From positions 28,639,021 through 28,703,020 of the forward strand of contig CM030718.1 in assembly GCA_017979445.1 (NCBI GenBank): DNA of 64,000 nt, in the 5' to 3' direction. Shown in pieces: positions 45,931 through 60,000 of this stretch. Both the position numbers and the translations under genes were made by a program. The notes beneath the pieces are model-generated. The model was not told the DNA's origin and did not search any database. It saw nothing but the letters and a program-made list of their open reading frames with translations. Numbering within the stretch: the first letter of the stretch is position 1; each line of letters begins with the position of its first letter. Source of the stretch: Akebia trifoliata (lineage: Eukaryota; Streptophyta; Magnoliopsida; Ranunculales; Lardizabalaceae).

Positions 45931-46749
45931 ATATTTAATTCAAAATACTTAAATGCCCATAACATTTATTATGTAAACAAACATTTGTTATGTAAATATC
46001 AATACATGTTTGCCTTTTTCACTTAAAAGACAAAATGTAGAGTGGTAATATTGAAAAAAAAAATGTTGGACAATATTAACGTTCCCATGAAGTATTTGAC
46101 ATTAACATTCCTCTATATATTAATTTAAATTAGTGAAATGCAACTATGTTCTTAATCAAAGTGTAAACTTTTGATGGATATAATCATGGTTCAAAATGTT
46201 ATTTTGTTTGTAAGAAATGTTTTCAACTTTTGGATCAATCGAGATGAAACTACATAGAGCTCAAAATAAATAAAACTTTTACTCATTTTCTTTGAGAAAT
46301 CAGAGAAGAAGGAAATGGAGAAGACGAAGAATGAAAAAAATATATTTAATTCAAAATACTTAAATGCCCATAACATTTATTATGTAAACAAACATTTGTT
46401 ATGTAAAATATCAATACATGTTTGCCTTTTTCACTAAAAGACAAAATGTGGAGTGGTAATATTGAAAAAAAAAATGTTGGACAATATTAACGTTCCCATG
46501 AAGTATTTGACATTAACATTCCTCTCTATATATAATTTAAATTAGTGAAATGCAACTATGTTCTTAATCAAAGTGTAAACTTTTGATATGGATATAATCA
46601 TGGTTCAAAATGTTATTTTGTTTCGTAAGAAATGTTTCAACTTTGGATCAATCGAGATGAAACTACATAGAGCTCAAAATAAATAAAACTTTTACTCATT
46701 TCTTTGAGAAATCAGAGAAGAAGGAAATGGAGAAGACGAAGAATGAAAG
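45931..46749. repeat. Recent tandem duplication of about 410 bp
   Basis: Two head-to-tail units (about 45931-46342 and 46343-46749) are nearly identical from ATTTAATTCAAAATACTTAA to GGAGAAGACGAAGAATGAAA. Differences are a few small indels. The second unit runs into a purine-rich (GA)n stretch at about 46755-46800. No coding function recognised. Confidence 0.88.
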
Positions 46750-46799
46750 GAAGAGGGAGAGAGAGAGAGAGAAAGAGAAAGAGAGAGAAAAAAAGAAAA

Positions 46800-49700
46800 A
46801 ATCCGGTTGTCATCGTCTTCTTCCTCTCCTTCTTCTTTTGTTATTGTTGGTGGCTGCGAGGAGTTCTTTTTGTTCAAGAATAGAAAATGAAGTTGCCCTA
46901 GACTTTGGTCTTCCTTAAAAGACTCAATTATATATTTAACCCCCTTTATTTTCATAAATATTTGAGATGCCCCATGTCTTCAATCTAACCACGTGGCCCT
47001 TGACTACAATCTTCTAAGGAAGATCTTAAAAAAAATCCTAATTTAAAGTATTGAATGTCTTGGAATGTATCGAAAGTATTTCATACGGGTTTGTTTCAGT
47101 ATCATTTCGTTTTTTCAAAAAATCGAAACATTGATCCGAAACGAGATTTTAAAACATAGATATAATTACTTAGCATCATATGTTTGGAAGACAACACCAA
47201 GTTTAGAAATGCACGTGGAACTTTCTAATATCTCAGTCGAACATACCCTTCACTATCAACAAAGTTTGTCAATCTAAGCAAACTAAAAGATATCTTAAAG
47301 GAATTATTGGTCATTGAATTATTTTTAGCGCTATATAATGTCTTAACACAATCAAAATTTTCTGATGTCGATTAGGGTGTATGCCTTAGAAATGACTCTT
47401 AATAAAGTGTAAAAAAACATGCATTATGTGTAAATTTAGAGAAATTTACCAAAAAGAGCACGATACATCTTATTTTCAAAAATGGTAAGTTACCATATTC
47501 GAAGATATCTTATTTTACCAAAACGATACAAATAATAATTTCTAGTATTGTGGCGTCCCATCAAATGCTAACATAAAACTCCATGTCAGATCTCGAGACA
47601 CTAAGTGGCGTCTCAAAATTTCAGCATGGTCTCCTCTATTTATGTTAGCATTTCAAGACGATTAACCTGCACCTAATAAACGATATATATTATCTTCTAT
47701 ATATACATACAAAATATAATACTAGCGGAAGCCTATATACATCTAATAACATATGATAGATCAGAGTACGAAAGAAGAAATTTATATACAGGATTATACA
47801 AAAATTCCTCACTCTAACAAAACTCCTAACACTCAGTACAAATCTATAATACTTCTTAACAAATCGAGTATAGCCTCAAAACTCACCAGGAGACGGACTT
47901 TGATTTTCTATTTGACCCACCAGATGATCCTCACTCGTGTTCTACACCTGTTTTGCCAAGTTCCGAAACTGAAACTAAAAAATGGAGAAGAAATGGTGAA
48001 TAACAATAGTTACCTAGTAAGGAAAATAAATAATTTCTACCAATAACCTCTCCTAACATGAACGAATAAACATACTTAATCATTTTAAAATATGTAAAAT
48101 ATTACAGAAGAAACTACGATTAACTGGTATATATAGTCAGGGATAAGCAACTAAATATTTTAAAACTCATATTATATCAATCAACAATACCCACGATAAC
48201 ATTTTCTTTTTATATAATCTAATTGACCAAATAGAAACATTAAACATGCATTTCATTTTATATATCAAAATAAGATAATAGATACATAATACATAATGGT
48301 GGAGTAATGAAATTAGAGAGTTGAGATTCACAACTGGATCGTTCCTAGTCGGGACATGATGTTTCATAATAAAGTAGTTGTTCCTGATTTTGTGGCTAAT
48401 CATTGTTTACCACACTTGTGGGACCATTTATCCGGCTTAGGCTGACAATTTGACGTGACCGTAAGTAATGGGTCTTTTTTCGATGTGTCAGAACATTCGA
48501 CTACTATAGATTATTAATGATCATTGACTAATCATCTTCGTCTGTGCCTATTAGGCGTGCATGTGATTCCAAAATATACAAACCATTTGTATATGACCAC
48601 CTTTACATTACAAGTTCACTAGCAAAGATAAAGAGAAATAAACTCGGATTCTAGTTGTGACTCCACTCTCATACGTGTCTCATACCATATATGAGCTTGG
48701 TGGTCCCTACCGTACATCCCAGGATAGTACACCACTCTGGATGATATGATGCATTATCCCTTCAGGCATTCACAAACTCTTTAACAACTCACAAAATAGC
48801 TACATATATATATTATTTTCTTTTCTTTGAAAATGAATTAGAAATTTTCTTTGAAAACAAATAAGAAATTAAAAATACAAGGTTGAGAATAGATATCCAG
48901 TTTCCTACTATGCAACTGTGGCCACCTGGTCTAAAATAAATAACAGAGCGAAAAAGTAAACAGCGCCTCGCACTAATAGAAAGTAAATAAACATACAATC
49001 AATAACATTATTCCTGGATATCCGTTCACCAACCTATACACAACACAACAATGTAAAATGCAGACATCACCCCTCGGGTGTGATTCTGACATTTTACCGT
49101 TTCATACCATTTTTTCCTTTTTCTGATTTTTACAATTTTTTATCTCTAAAACAAAATATCTACTTTCTGATATTCATCAACTCAATATAAGTTCATTGAA
49201 TATTAAATCATTTTTTCAATTATAAAATTCATTTTTATCAATAACATTGAAAAAATATCAAAATTTAAATCAAAATAGGGTCCGAATGGTGCATAGGACT
49301 CAATTGATAGAAATAACCCGCTGAAATATCCTACCCATGTATAATTTGTTACAAAATACAATTAAACATATCAAATATGCAAGTTCTTGTGTAAATTTGA
49401 AATAACAAATTGAATTTTATAATTTTGAAAGTACATCACAATTTTTTAATAAAATTCTAAATGTAATTTTCACAATCTACGATTACTAATAGAAATTAAA
49501 AGTTCCTTACAATCTCTAGACGATAAAATTGAAACACGTGAACAGAATCGAAGTAATCGCGTCGAAATCGAGATGATTCAAACTTCGAGGTGACTGATTT
49601 TTTAGTTTGACCCAGTGGTTTCGAAGATCTCGAAGCCGTCGTCTTTTCTCCTTTTTGCAGTGGAGGACGGTTTGATCCCGAAACGGATAAAATCCGAGGT

Positions 49701-50200
49701 CGAAGTTTCGAAATCTTCGTATATAAATACGACTGATTTTTTACGATACGAGGTAAAAAAAAAAGTGAAACAAAAAGATCTTGGGTGTGTTTCGTAGATG
49801 TCGAGGCTGCGGACATTTTTCCTTCTACGTCGGTCGTTAACGACAAACCGTTCACAGCGAATCTGAGTTGAAAAGATGAGGGGAAAACAAATTTTTTTTT
49901 AAATGTTGGCTGGTTTTTTTGAACGACTTTGAAAGATGAATAGTGTAAAAAAAATTAAAATTTATTTATATAATCAAGGATTTGTAACTTTTCTGTTCGG
50001 ATTCACATTTGAGCGTGCTTATAGGCTAAATTATGTTTTTTAATCATTTTAAATCTAATGGTGAGGTCAGATTTTCTTAAAAATGATCAGAAATCTCCTA
50101 AGATTTTATCCCTAAGTCCCACTTTCAAGATTTTCTCAAAATTTTACTATTTATTTTTCTCAAATACAAATTGAAAAACTCTGGGTTTTATAAGAATTTT
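46800..50200. other. Long gene-free stretch
   Basis: No gene I can support. The minus-strand frame at 49496-49855 has somewhat higher G+C and repeated TTCGA/TCGAA words but no recognisable domain; it could be part of a decayed retrotransposon. The rest is A+T-rich. Confidence 0.35.
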
Positions 50201-50208
50201 AGTATGGA

Positions 50209-50210
<2 letters not shown>

Positions 50211-50267
<57 letters not shown>
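50211..50267. repeat. (TA)n microsatellite
   Basis: About 27 uninterrupted TA units. The frame track through it is meaningless. Confidence 0.95.
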
Positions 50268-50270
<3 letters not shown>

Positions 50271-50425
50271 AAGTTTTGTGTCAATGGAATCCTTTTGACA
50301 TTGTATAAAAAATTCTAATCTCATGTCAAAAAGATCATGTATATATATATAAAGTTTAGTGTTAATGGAATCCTTTTGACACTGTACAAAAAATTCTAAT
50401 CTCATGTCAAAAAGATCTTGTTGAC
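50268..50425. repeat. Tandem repeat of about 80 bp
   Basis: Two copies of a block with AATGGAATCCTTTTGACA and TTCTAATCTCATGTCAAAAA, separated by a short (TA)n. Diverged further pieces occur to about 50640, one in inverted orientation (ATGTCAAAAGGATCTCATTG). Confidence 0.8.
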
Positions 50426-50839
50426 ATTGAGTTATTTTTTTATTTGTTCTTTGTCAACGGGAATGTTTTAACATTATCCAATAATAAATTATGATTTCAT
50501 GGCAAAATGATCATGTTGACATTGCGTATTTAAAAAAAATTACCTTTTACATGAGATCAAAATGTATTTTTATACAATGTCAAAAGGATCTCATTGAAAC
50601 TGAACTTTGTTTACAAATATTAAATGTTAACAGGATCCTCTACAACCCCATGGCATCGGATCATTTTTTGATTCCCACAATGTGATTTGATTAGGAAATT
50701 TTCGTTTTTCCATAGCGAGCATGAGAGAGAAATTTCCTCTCTCATTGCTAATGTCATTTGCGTCACATGTCAAGTGGCTATTGGACAGTAAGTAAAAAAT
50801 CACTCATTTGTGACAGCACTAAAAAATTCGAGCTCCATA

Positions 50840-51252
50840 CCGTGTTTAGTCCTAGAGGGGGGGGGTGAATAGAATAATTAAAATTTCTTCTAATTTATCA
50901 AATTTTAACTTAAATTGATTAATTTGACTATGTGTTCTAAGTCATTCACCTAACCTCGATTTTTCACTCATGTCTTTAATTTGCATTTAATGACAATACA
51001 TTTGAGATAAAAATATTCATTTCGTCATGTCATTCAATGGTCTATTCATATAAGATTTACCTATTCGGTATTCATGGCATCATGACATACAACGTATTCA
51101 AGTGAAAATTACGGAATAATAAAACATGTATGAAACATAAAACTATATTGGTTCAACAATGTGCCTACATCCATTCTCACGACTTGTTTTTAGTTTGCAA
51201 TACAATTTAGATTTACTTAGAGTCTAATCATTCATGGTATGTCATACATAGT
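50840..51252. other. Left part of a dispersed repeat around the hAT element
   Basis: CTAGAGGGGGGGGGTGAATAG opens a block common in plant LTR-type repeats. TTGGTTCAACAATGTGCCTA with ACATCCATTCTC recurs in similar form at about 52113-52150 (TGGTTCGACAATATGCTTAC), so the flanks of the hAT element look like duplicated or nested retroelement sequence. Confidence 0.35.
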
Positions 51253-51260
51253 ATAATATA

Positions 51261-52037
51261 TAGGGGTGTCAATGGATAGCCGAAATCCGAATTCGAATTC
51301 GAAAAATCGGATATTATCCGAAATTTTCGGATTCGGATGTCAGTTTAACATTCGAATGAGTTTCGGATACGAATTCGGATATTGCGATATCCGATTCGAT
51401 AATATCCGCTCCGATAAGAATATACATATATTGTATTTATGTTTTACAACAAAACTTATATATGTGTATATATCATCTTATATATTCGTGTTATACAACC
51501 AAATTTTTTTTCTTAAACTTTATCTTCTTCATACCTTTAAACATGAAGAACCAGACGAGTGAAGAACCAGACGAAATCGTGGTTTCGATTGCTGTAAGCC
51601 TGTAACCATCGTCTTCTCCGCCGGCAACCATCTCTCTTTCTCTCTCTCTCCGATCTGAACCAATAGGAGTGATTTTTTGAAGAAAATGTGGGTTTCGACT
51701 GTGTGAACTCCGACACGTCTTCTCCGGTCGGCGAGCATCCAGGTACATTCTCTCTTTCTCTCTCTCTCTCTCTCAGATCTAAACCAGTCGGAGTTTTCGA
51801 TGAAATTTGGGTTTCGACTATGTGAACTCCAATAGATCGAGGAAGACGGACTTTTATTCGATTTTTTATCGAATCAGATATTATCAGATATCTGATATAG
51901 TTTTCGGATTCGAATTCGAATGTTTGTTAGGGATATCCAATCGGCTTCGAATTCGAATTCGGATAGTATTATTATTTTTCGGATTCGAATTCGGATATAG
52001 CTATATCCGATCGGATATCTATCCGTTGACAGCCCTA
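51261..52037. mobile_element. Non-autonomous hAT-type element with captured-looking interior
   Basis: Ends TAGGGGTGTCAATGGATAG and CTATCCGTTGACAGCCCTA are inverted. The exact 8-bp duplication ATAATATA flanks it (51253-51260, 52038-52045). Arms are packed with CGAATTCGAATTCGGATA-type words. The centre (about 51540-51860) is quite different: CT-rich, with two related blocks (GGTTTCGATTGCTGTAAG; GGGTTTCGACTGTGTGAACT and GGGTTTCGACTATGTGAACT), reminiscent of a plant gene leader. No transposase. Confidence 0.85.
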
Positions 52038-52045
52038 ATAATATA

Positions 52046-54060
52046 TATTCGTGGCGTGAATTCATCTAAGTATAAATTGATGGAGGTATGTTTATAAACA
52101 CGAGACAAGCAATTTTATAATGGTTCGACAATATGCTTACATCTATTCCTAAAGTCACCTTTACAAAGGTATTAGTGTTCACTAATTAATGAGATTTATG
52201 ATTCATCTCGAATTTTTTACATAGAATTTTTATACCTAGGCTAAATTCTAAAATCTTAAGATTGAGAGAAACGCATCCTCTCGAAATGTTGTGAGTTTTA
52301 TACTTCGAAAACACACGAACATCTACTCTTAGTAAGAATCCTCGATTCCAATAAGAATTTGATTTTTGAGGGTAGAACCAAGTCACCACATACAATTGTT
52401 TTTAAAAATTTAAGACTCGCTCAACTCTATAAGGATTTCCAATGGTGATTTTGAGTTTTTCAAATCCTTGAGCTCACAAGTACGTCTCAACAGTTGGATA
52501 TTCCAATCAAACTTTCGAATTTATCAGCTCCTTGTGATTACTCCTACCATCGTCTCATTTTACTCTTTGCTTCATGAATGTACCAATGTGTGTGCAAGGT
52601 GAGGTTTGATGCTTGGAGTGGAATCAAGTAAGAAGTCTCGGAAGGTTGAAGGGATTTACCTAAGTTAGAATCTCAAAGTATGGAAAAAGGAGATGCAATT
52701 TTCTCTAAGGTTTGATCCAAAAGAAAGACATAGGTTGAATGGAGTTTCAACTAAGGTTTGGACCTTTCAATGTGTAGAGAATGCTCTCTAGATGGGAGAA
52801 GGGAGAGCATAAGTTCTCTAGGGATCAATTCAATCTAAAAAAGAACTCAAGAATGAGTATTATAGCATTTGGGATGATTTTCAGAGCTCAATGGTAAAAA
52901 AATATGACTGTGTGACACTTGCTGCCAACAACGCCATGATTTCTACTGATGGTGCCGGAAGTTAACTCAGTGGTGCCGTGAAAATTATCAAAATGCCACT
53001 GATGAGTATTTTGGCCATAACTTTCAAGTGGTAGCTCCGATTGAAACATCGTTCGGGAATCTGATAGATCTTATTATGTAAAACATCCCCTAACTTTCAC
53101 AAAGGAGTGGGTCATGGCATAAGTGGGTGAAATAACCAAAATACTTTTTTTGTCATTTCAGGTCAAAATGAGCTTTCAGAAAGTCCGGTGATGAAACAGT
53201 TTGGAGGTGCAATAGATCTTACCTATATAAAGTCTCAAAAAAATCACCAAAGAAAAGGATGGTCTTAAGGTAGTCAAATTTTAATATCCCCTAAATGATC
53301 AAATTTGATTTCCAAAAGGTCCGATGAAGGAACGGGTCGAAGAAAGAGTTTTTCTAATCAATATGAGTCAACCTATCAATCATCTACATGTTGGGGAATG
53401 TTCTAAGTGGTCTCATTATTTTTTAGGCTTTGTGCACATATGTTGGAGCTTTTTGTCAAGATGCGTGCGGTTGAGCAATACTGGAGTCTTCATATATCTT
53501 CAATGACAAATTGATCTGACACTTAGCATTAGTCTCAAGATTGACAAAATATGAAACTAACGTGAAAAGTCTTGGTTGAATATTTTGGAAAGTCTTTGAT
53601 TAGGCTTAAATAAGGATTTTTTTTTGTTGCTTTTTTAAGATTCAGTGATAATCTAACTCCCTTTTTTGGATGCTCCCTTCACATAATCGTAGATCATTTT
53701 CTTCGAGATACACAAAGACTAAGATTTTGGAAAGCCTTTTTTTATACGTTCTTGTCACGATTCTTTTTTTTTTTTTATTTTTTTTATTTTTTTAAATCTA
53801 ATCAAACAAATGATTGTCACGTGTTGGATGGATTAAAATCTTTTTTTTACATGGCCTCTCTAGTAGGGAAAGAACTACAGGAAAAAAAAGTACTTCAAAG
53901 AATCTGCTCCCATATTACTAAGTTACTAAGGGATTTTGGGCCCACAGGAAACACCACACCCATAGGATTTCATCCAAAATCTCTAATTAAAAAAAAAATT
54001 AATTCAGTTTTTTTTTTTTTTTTCTTTGACTTATCCAATGTTACAAGAAAAAGAGAAAAA
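52046..54060. other. Gene-free stretch, probably retroelement debris
   Basis: No coding domain recognised. Text from 52046 to about 53000 reads like non-coding LTR-type sequence. Poly-T and poly-A runs near 53760 and 54010 border the 3' flank of the next CHX gene. A partial family 1-like block (GATAATCTAACTCCC; TCTTCGAGATACACAA) is at about 53648-53740. Confidence 0.35.
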
Positions 54061-54075
54061 ATCCCGTGACATGGG

Positions 54076-57000
54076 CTATTCAGCATGATCAATTGTATTT
54101 GACATTTGTTGAACCACCAAAATGGAAACGCTAGCCTTAACATCCGACGATGCAAGCATGTCCCCCACTATTCCTAGCTCGGGGCATCACTCCATTCTGC
54201 AAGTCCTGATGTGATCAGTGAGTCTAACCCATGGCGTCGTCCAACTATAATAAGGTCTTGTTCATTCTCCATTGAATGAATTATCCAGGCAGTTTGCACT
54301 CCATTACTCACCACCTCCTTTCGGTACACAACATGCTGGTTGGACAACGAGTTGAACTTAAAATCCTTCAACACCTCGGCATCAAGCATAACCTCCCATT
54401 GATCTCTAACAAGCATTTCACTGTCAGGTGTGAAAAGTTGAACAACTGTGATGTAGACACTTGTGTTTAGGGACATACGTTTTGCAAACGACAGTGCTTC
54501 TCGATCATCAGCACCTCCGAAGAATAGTACAGCAACACGGTATGAGGATTGCATCAACAAGTTTGAGGCAGTGGCAGTTCCACGGCCACGGTCAACAAGG
54601 ATCCCCACAGAACAAGGAGCCTTATCGAGCACCTCGCAATTTACAGTTCTCATATTGATCTTTACAGAGCCCATTGTACCATCTACAGCCCATTCTTTGT
54701 GGAAGGGAAGGATTATAAAAGCTGTGAACTTGCTGAGAGCAAGCGTGCATATGTCTTCATGCATTGTCTTAAATGGAGAGATTGAAGTGAAGGTTTGCAC
54801 TGTGAGTGCTCCCTGGTATTGTTGCTCACAGTTTCGAAAAGCACTGATGATGCGTTCAGATTGAGAAGGCTTAGAATTAGTGTTCTTCCGATTTTTATGT
54901 GAGATGAACTGCGGAGCTGTACGGCCTAAGAGCTCCACAAGGTGGAGTACATAAAGACAGATGGGGCTCTCACTAGTAGGGTTCGAGCCTTGTAAGAGCT
55001 TGATGATGGTGGGAACATTCTCTTCTTGGCTAATGCATGCAACTACACGGAGTTCTGAACTCATTTTGGTGTGTAGAATAGTTCTTTTAGCATAGCCCGC
55101 ATACTTCTTCCTTGGATCATAGAGTGCCCATACAAAGAATGGAATGATTGCTGTGCAAATCCCCACGAAGATGATCATATATGAGAAGATCTGGTCATTT
55201 AAAACCTGAACTTGGAACATCAAGAAAGTTATAGTCAGTGTTACCGATAATTTGTCTCCAAAGGGATTGTAGGATTATAATTGTATGAAATAAAATTCAA
55301 TTTGTGGCACCTCACAGTCTCTCCAAATATTATATATCAACAGCTCTACTACGCCTTTGGCACTCAAGATGAACGATAGTGCTAGAGAGTCACGAAATGG
55401 CATCCTGAAAAACAAACAAGGAACAACAGCTCCGACGATCTTCCCCAACATAGTAATAGTGATCATGAAAGCCAAGACCTTTGTACGTTTGGTGACATAA
55501 TGTTCTTGTTGCAAAATCGTCCGCAAACCACTGATAGTAAAGAAGAGGGGCATCAGCAACCCTGATAAAAATGAATCAAGCTTAGATACCAAAGTAGTAC
55601 CTAATGGTGGCCCATCTGGTACTGCTAATCCGAAAATAAAAGGACCGAAAAGAACATGTTGCCCAATTGCAACACTAATGAGTCCGGATAAAATGACCCC
55701 TAGAAGGATCAACACTATGTAGCTGTTCTTCACGGGTTTCCCTCGTGGAGTATGCCTGATGACCCAAATCATTGCAGGCCGTACGACGAGAACCATAAAC
55801 AGCACATAAACACCACACGCTATTGGAGCACATAGCCAAATACGTCCTTGGCAAATTGGTTTCCATAGAGTACCAAAAAAACCATCATGATTTTCATGTT
55901 CAATGGACCGTTTGGCAGTGTCCTGTAGCTTCCAATTGTTCATTACCAATGTGATAAGTGTATTGCCTAGGTCACTAACCATCGACGAAGACAAGGCAAT
56001 GCGACCAAGATCCGAATTAAGCATCTTGAGGTCAGTAAGAAGGGAAGCTATGACTGGAAATGTTGACATAGATAGTACTGTTGTTACAAAGTATATCATG
56101 CGGACTTCACGTCTATCCTTGCTGATGAAAACATGATTTAGGATGACAATGGAGCACAAGACTAGTATTAAAGGAACGACGAGGGCAGAAATTCCAATCG
56201 CAGCTGCCCTTTTTCCTGATTTCCAAATCATGCTGGGATCCATCTTCACACCCAATAGGAACTGAAAGAGTATGAAGCCTATCATAGCGAAGTTATTAAG
56301 TATGTTTACCCCGTATGATGGGAAAAGATACATTAAAACATCTATGGCGTCACTTTCCGATTCCCCACGCTTCAGTGCCATTTTCCCCAGAAATAGTCCC
56401 AGAGAAGAGTCGCCCAACAGGACACCAGCCTAGTTCACATGTACCACCAATAATCATCTTTAGTAACATGAAAACTTCTCCTGTTTTTATTTACTATTTT
56501 TTTATTGGTAAGCTTGAGGTTGGTAGACCTCACCCTTTACCTCTTCTGCTTTTCATTCATTACTACTGTACATGAAAACCTAAACTTTGATCCTCTTTTT
56601 CTTTTTCTTTTCTTTTTTCTTTTTTTTTTTTTTCATTTTTTATGGGTTATTGTTATTTGGAGCATAATATTAATAGCCAAAACCGCATCCAAAGCAATAA
56701 TAACTAGCACCCTGTTGATAGCCCATATTAGGTTGCATAATGAAAGATGAACTGCACTCGTAATTAGTATGACTTGAACAACAACAAAATTAACATTTAT
56801 TCCAAAAGGTAAATCTTCACATTCGTTCATGTTGATCCATTCTTGCTAACCATTATTGATTAATGAATCATGGAGTTTTGAAAAATCTATCCCCTAAAAA
56901 GGTAAGGAGAAAAAACCATTTCAAGAGATAAAGAGAATTGAATGATTGATTGCAATGAAGTGCATTGACAATTTTATAAATTAAAAAAGAATCGTAATAA

Positions 57001-60000
57001 TCTGACTACCCCACGTGACAAACTCAATCGATTACCCTGACGTGATAAGCTTGGGAACCGTAGATTTTCCCTCCTCGGGATCCACGGCTGCACTTCCCCA
57101 TAAAAAGTGTATCTCCAGGGAACTGTGTTTCCCGAGGAGCATAGATCTACAGTTCCCAAACTTGTCATGTCAAGTAATCGATTGAGTATGCCACGTGGGG
57201 TAATCAGATTATCACAACTCATTAAAAAATTAAGGGATAATTTGTGTAGCCTCTTTGATATAAGAAACCAAGTGGTATTACTCAAAGTGTAATGATTTTA
57301 GAACTCAACTAGACAAGGTGACTCAAAAACTCAATTGATGTGTACTCTACAAGAATCAAAGATTTTCCTCGGGATACATAACTGCACATCCCCATAAAAC
57401 ATGTGCAGCTGTGTATCCCATGGAGAAAAAAATATACGGTTCTTGCACCTGCCATGTCAGTGAGTTTTTGAGTTACAATGTCAAGTTGAGTCACAAAATC
57501 AGTACACATTACTCAAAATATATACCTTCTAAAAATAACAAAAATGTCCACAATTATAACCTTATCATTAGTTAAATTCCAATTCTGAAAATGGTAAAGT
57601 ATTATTTCAAGACTATATCTTTTTACCAAATTGGGAAAAAAATATTAAATTAATAAAATACCACATCACATTTTGATATTTGGTATTTTTGTAATAAAAA
57701 TCTCTATCTGGTACTAATTTAATTTTCATAAACAATAATTTACCTTTTCCTTTTAATTACAAGCCATCATTGGACTTCACATTTTGATATTGGTATTTTT
57801 GTAACTAAATTTTTTTGTATTTGGAAATAATTTGCGGGTCTCACTGCAGTAACCTCAACATTGGGCCTCATAGGGCACATCATGACTTCAAAGTGGATAG
57901 AAACTTTTTCACTAATATCTCAAGGAAAGGCAACAATGCCTAACCCAGCCTTTAGTATATTTTAAAGGGAAAATTACTTAAGGGCCCTGGCAGATGGATT
58001 TTTTTCTAATTAGTCCTTTAAGTTTTTGGACTTCTCTGAATAGTCCAAGTAGTAAAAATTTTCTTTCTATTCAGTCCTTGAATCTCACTCCCTACATTTC
58101 TCACAATTACAATGCCAAAATTGCCCTAACTGTTTGACCAAACCATTTTCGTCCAAAACAAATTGATTTCCAAAGTTTCAATTGAGTTTCGGAGACTCCT
58201 TTAGAAAGGATTTGAGAAAGAAGAAAAAACTGTTTTCAAGGGTTTTTTCAATTTTGAGTTTCGTTTTTGGATGAAAATCGACCAAGGATTGCTCTTTTGG
58301 TTTCAAATCATTTACACAAGCTGTTATGTCACATTTTTTATCGATCTTTCCATGTATATTAGTCGGAAAAACTTGAAAAACAAAAATGAGTGGGTTTTAC
58401 CAGTGTCGAGCTCACTAATTTTATTTTCGAGGTCAACATTTTTATCATCGAGTTCAATATTTAAAAGGAAAAAAATTAAATTTGATAATATAAAATGTCG
58501 AGCCTGACAATAAAAAGTGGTGAACTCAACAATAAATAAAACGTGGTGAATCTACAATAAAAATTTGTGAATTTGACAATAAATAAGAAGAGATGTGCTT
58601 GGCACTGTATAAAAAATTTGAAATCTCAACTTCATTTTTCATTTTCATTGTAAATCGTCGAAATAAATTTAAAAAAAAAAAAAAAAATCTAAATGTTCAA
58701 AATTAGAAACACAGCATTTCCATTTGTCATTCAAAATAAAAAATCATCAGAAATGATTGTAATCAATGTTGGAAAATCCAAGTCAAGAAAATGAGAAAAG
58801 GGGCGGTTTGAGTGTTTCAAAAATATTATAACATGAGGTAAGGTTGAGGCACCATTAAGTAATAAAAAATTTACTAAATGGGCCATCAAGGTTTTTTTTT
58901 TAATTGATGGGTAAGCTGGGGCTATAGAGAGCCCACCCTTATATCATTAAAAGAGACTAATGCCGAAGATAGTTTACACGCTTGATATTGAAAAGGGCAA
59001 ATACAAATCAGCAGGGATATTATCTCTAACATAAAAAATAAAATAAAAAATCATAGGTTCACCAACTCCTTTTCTCGCAAGCCAATCCACAGCTCTATTT
59101 GATTCACGCCTAACAAATTCGAATTACTTACCACCAAAAACTTAGGGATTATTTATAAAAAAATCCCTTCTCTAGGGTCCTCTAAGTATTTAATTTTGAA
59201 TGTTGATTTTGTAACTCAACCTGACGGAGTAACTTAAAAACTCACTGACATTGTAGGTGCAGGAACCGTCGATTTTTTTCCTCAAGATACACAACTGCAC
59301 ATGTTTTATGGGGATGTACGGTTGTGTACCCCGAGGAAAAAAATCTACGATTCTTGCAAGGTACACATTAGTTGAGTTTTTGAGTTACCCTGTTAAATTA
59401 TAAAATAATTGCACTTTAATTTTCCTTATTTTAGAAGTATGATACCTAGATACATGATTATTTAATAAAAGATAATCAAAACTTATTATAAATAGTAAGT
59501 TCACTTTCACCTTTAAGTACCATTGTTCAATTCGGATAAATATTGGAATACTATTGTGTTAAAAATAATATAAATTATTCTAAATTCAAAAAAAGAGTAC
59601 ATTTAATTTTTGGGTGATTTAGACATGCCCCACTATATTTTGCTAAATATTAGAGATACCCCCCTATGTTTTGAAAATGATGACATGCATCCCTTGACAT
59701 CAGTTTTTCTACATAGCCTAAGGGCGAAAGACTTAAAAAACCTTATATTCAACCTCTAATAAAAAAAATCTATATTTTTATTCTAAAAGCTAATCATCTT
59801 AAATCTCATTGGATAAAATTTTCAAATCTCATCAACTATTTTAAGGTTTTATCTACTTTAAGTCTTCAACCTTCAAATCTCAAGGCAAGGTAGAACATTT
59901 TAGGAAGTATAAAATAATGAAATTTTTGGTTGAAAATTTTAGGATTTTCTTCAAAGAGGGCAAGGTAGAAAATGATGGATTAAAATAAGGTTAAATATAT

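Noticed and set aside
49496..49855. 119-codon minus-strand frame with Ser/Lys/Arg-rich product
   Set aside because: No domain recognised, no splice partners, and repetitive TTCGA words. It may be retroelement debris but cannot be called a gene.
50199..50405. Tyr/Ile repeat protein on the minus strand
   Set aside because: It is a translation of the (TA)n microsatellite and the tandem repeat next to it.
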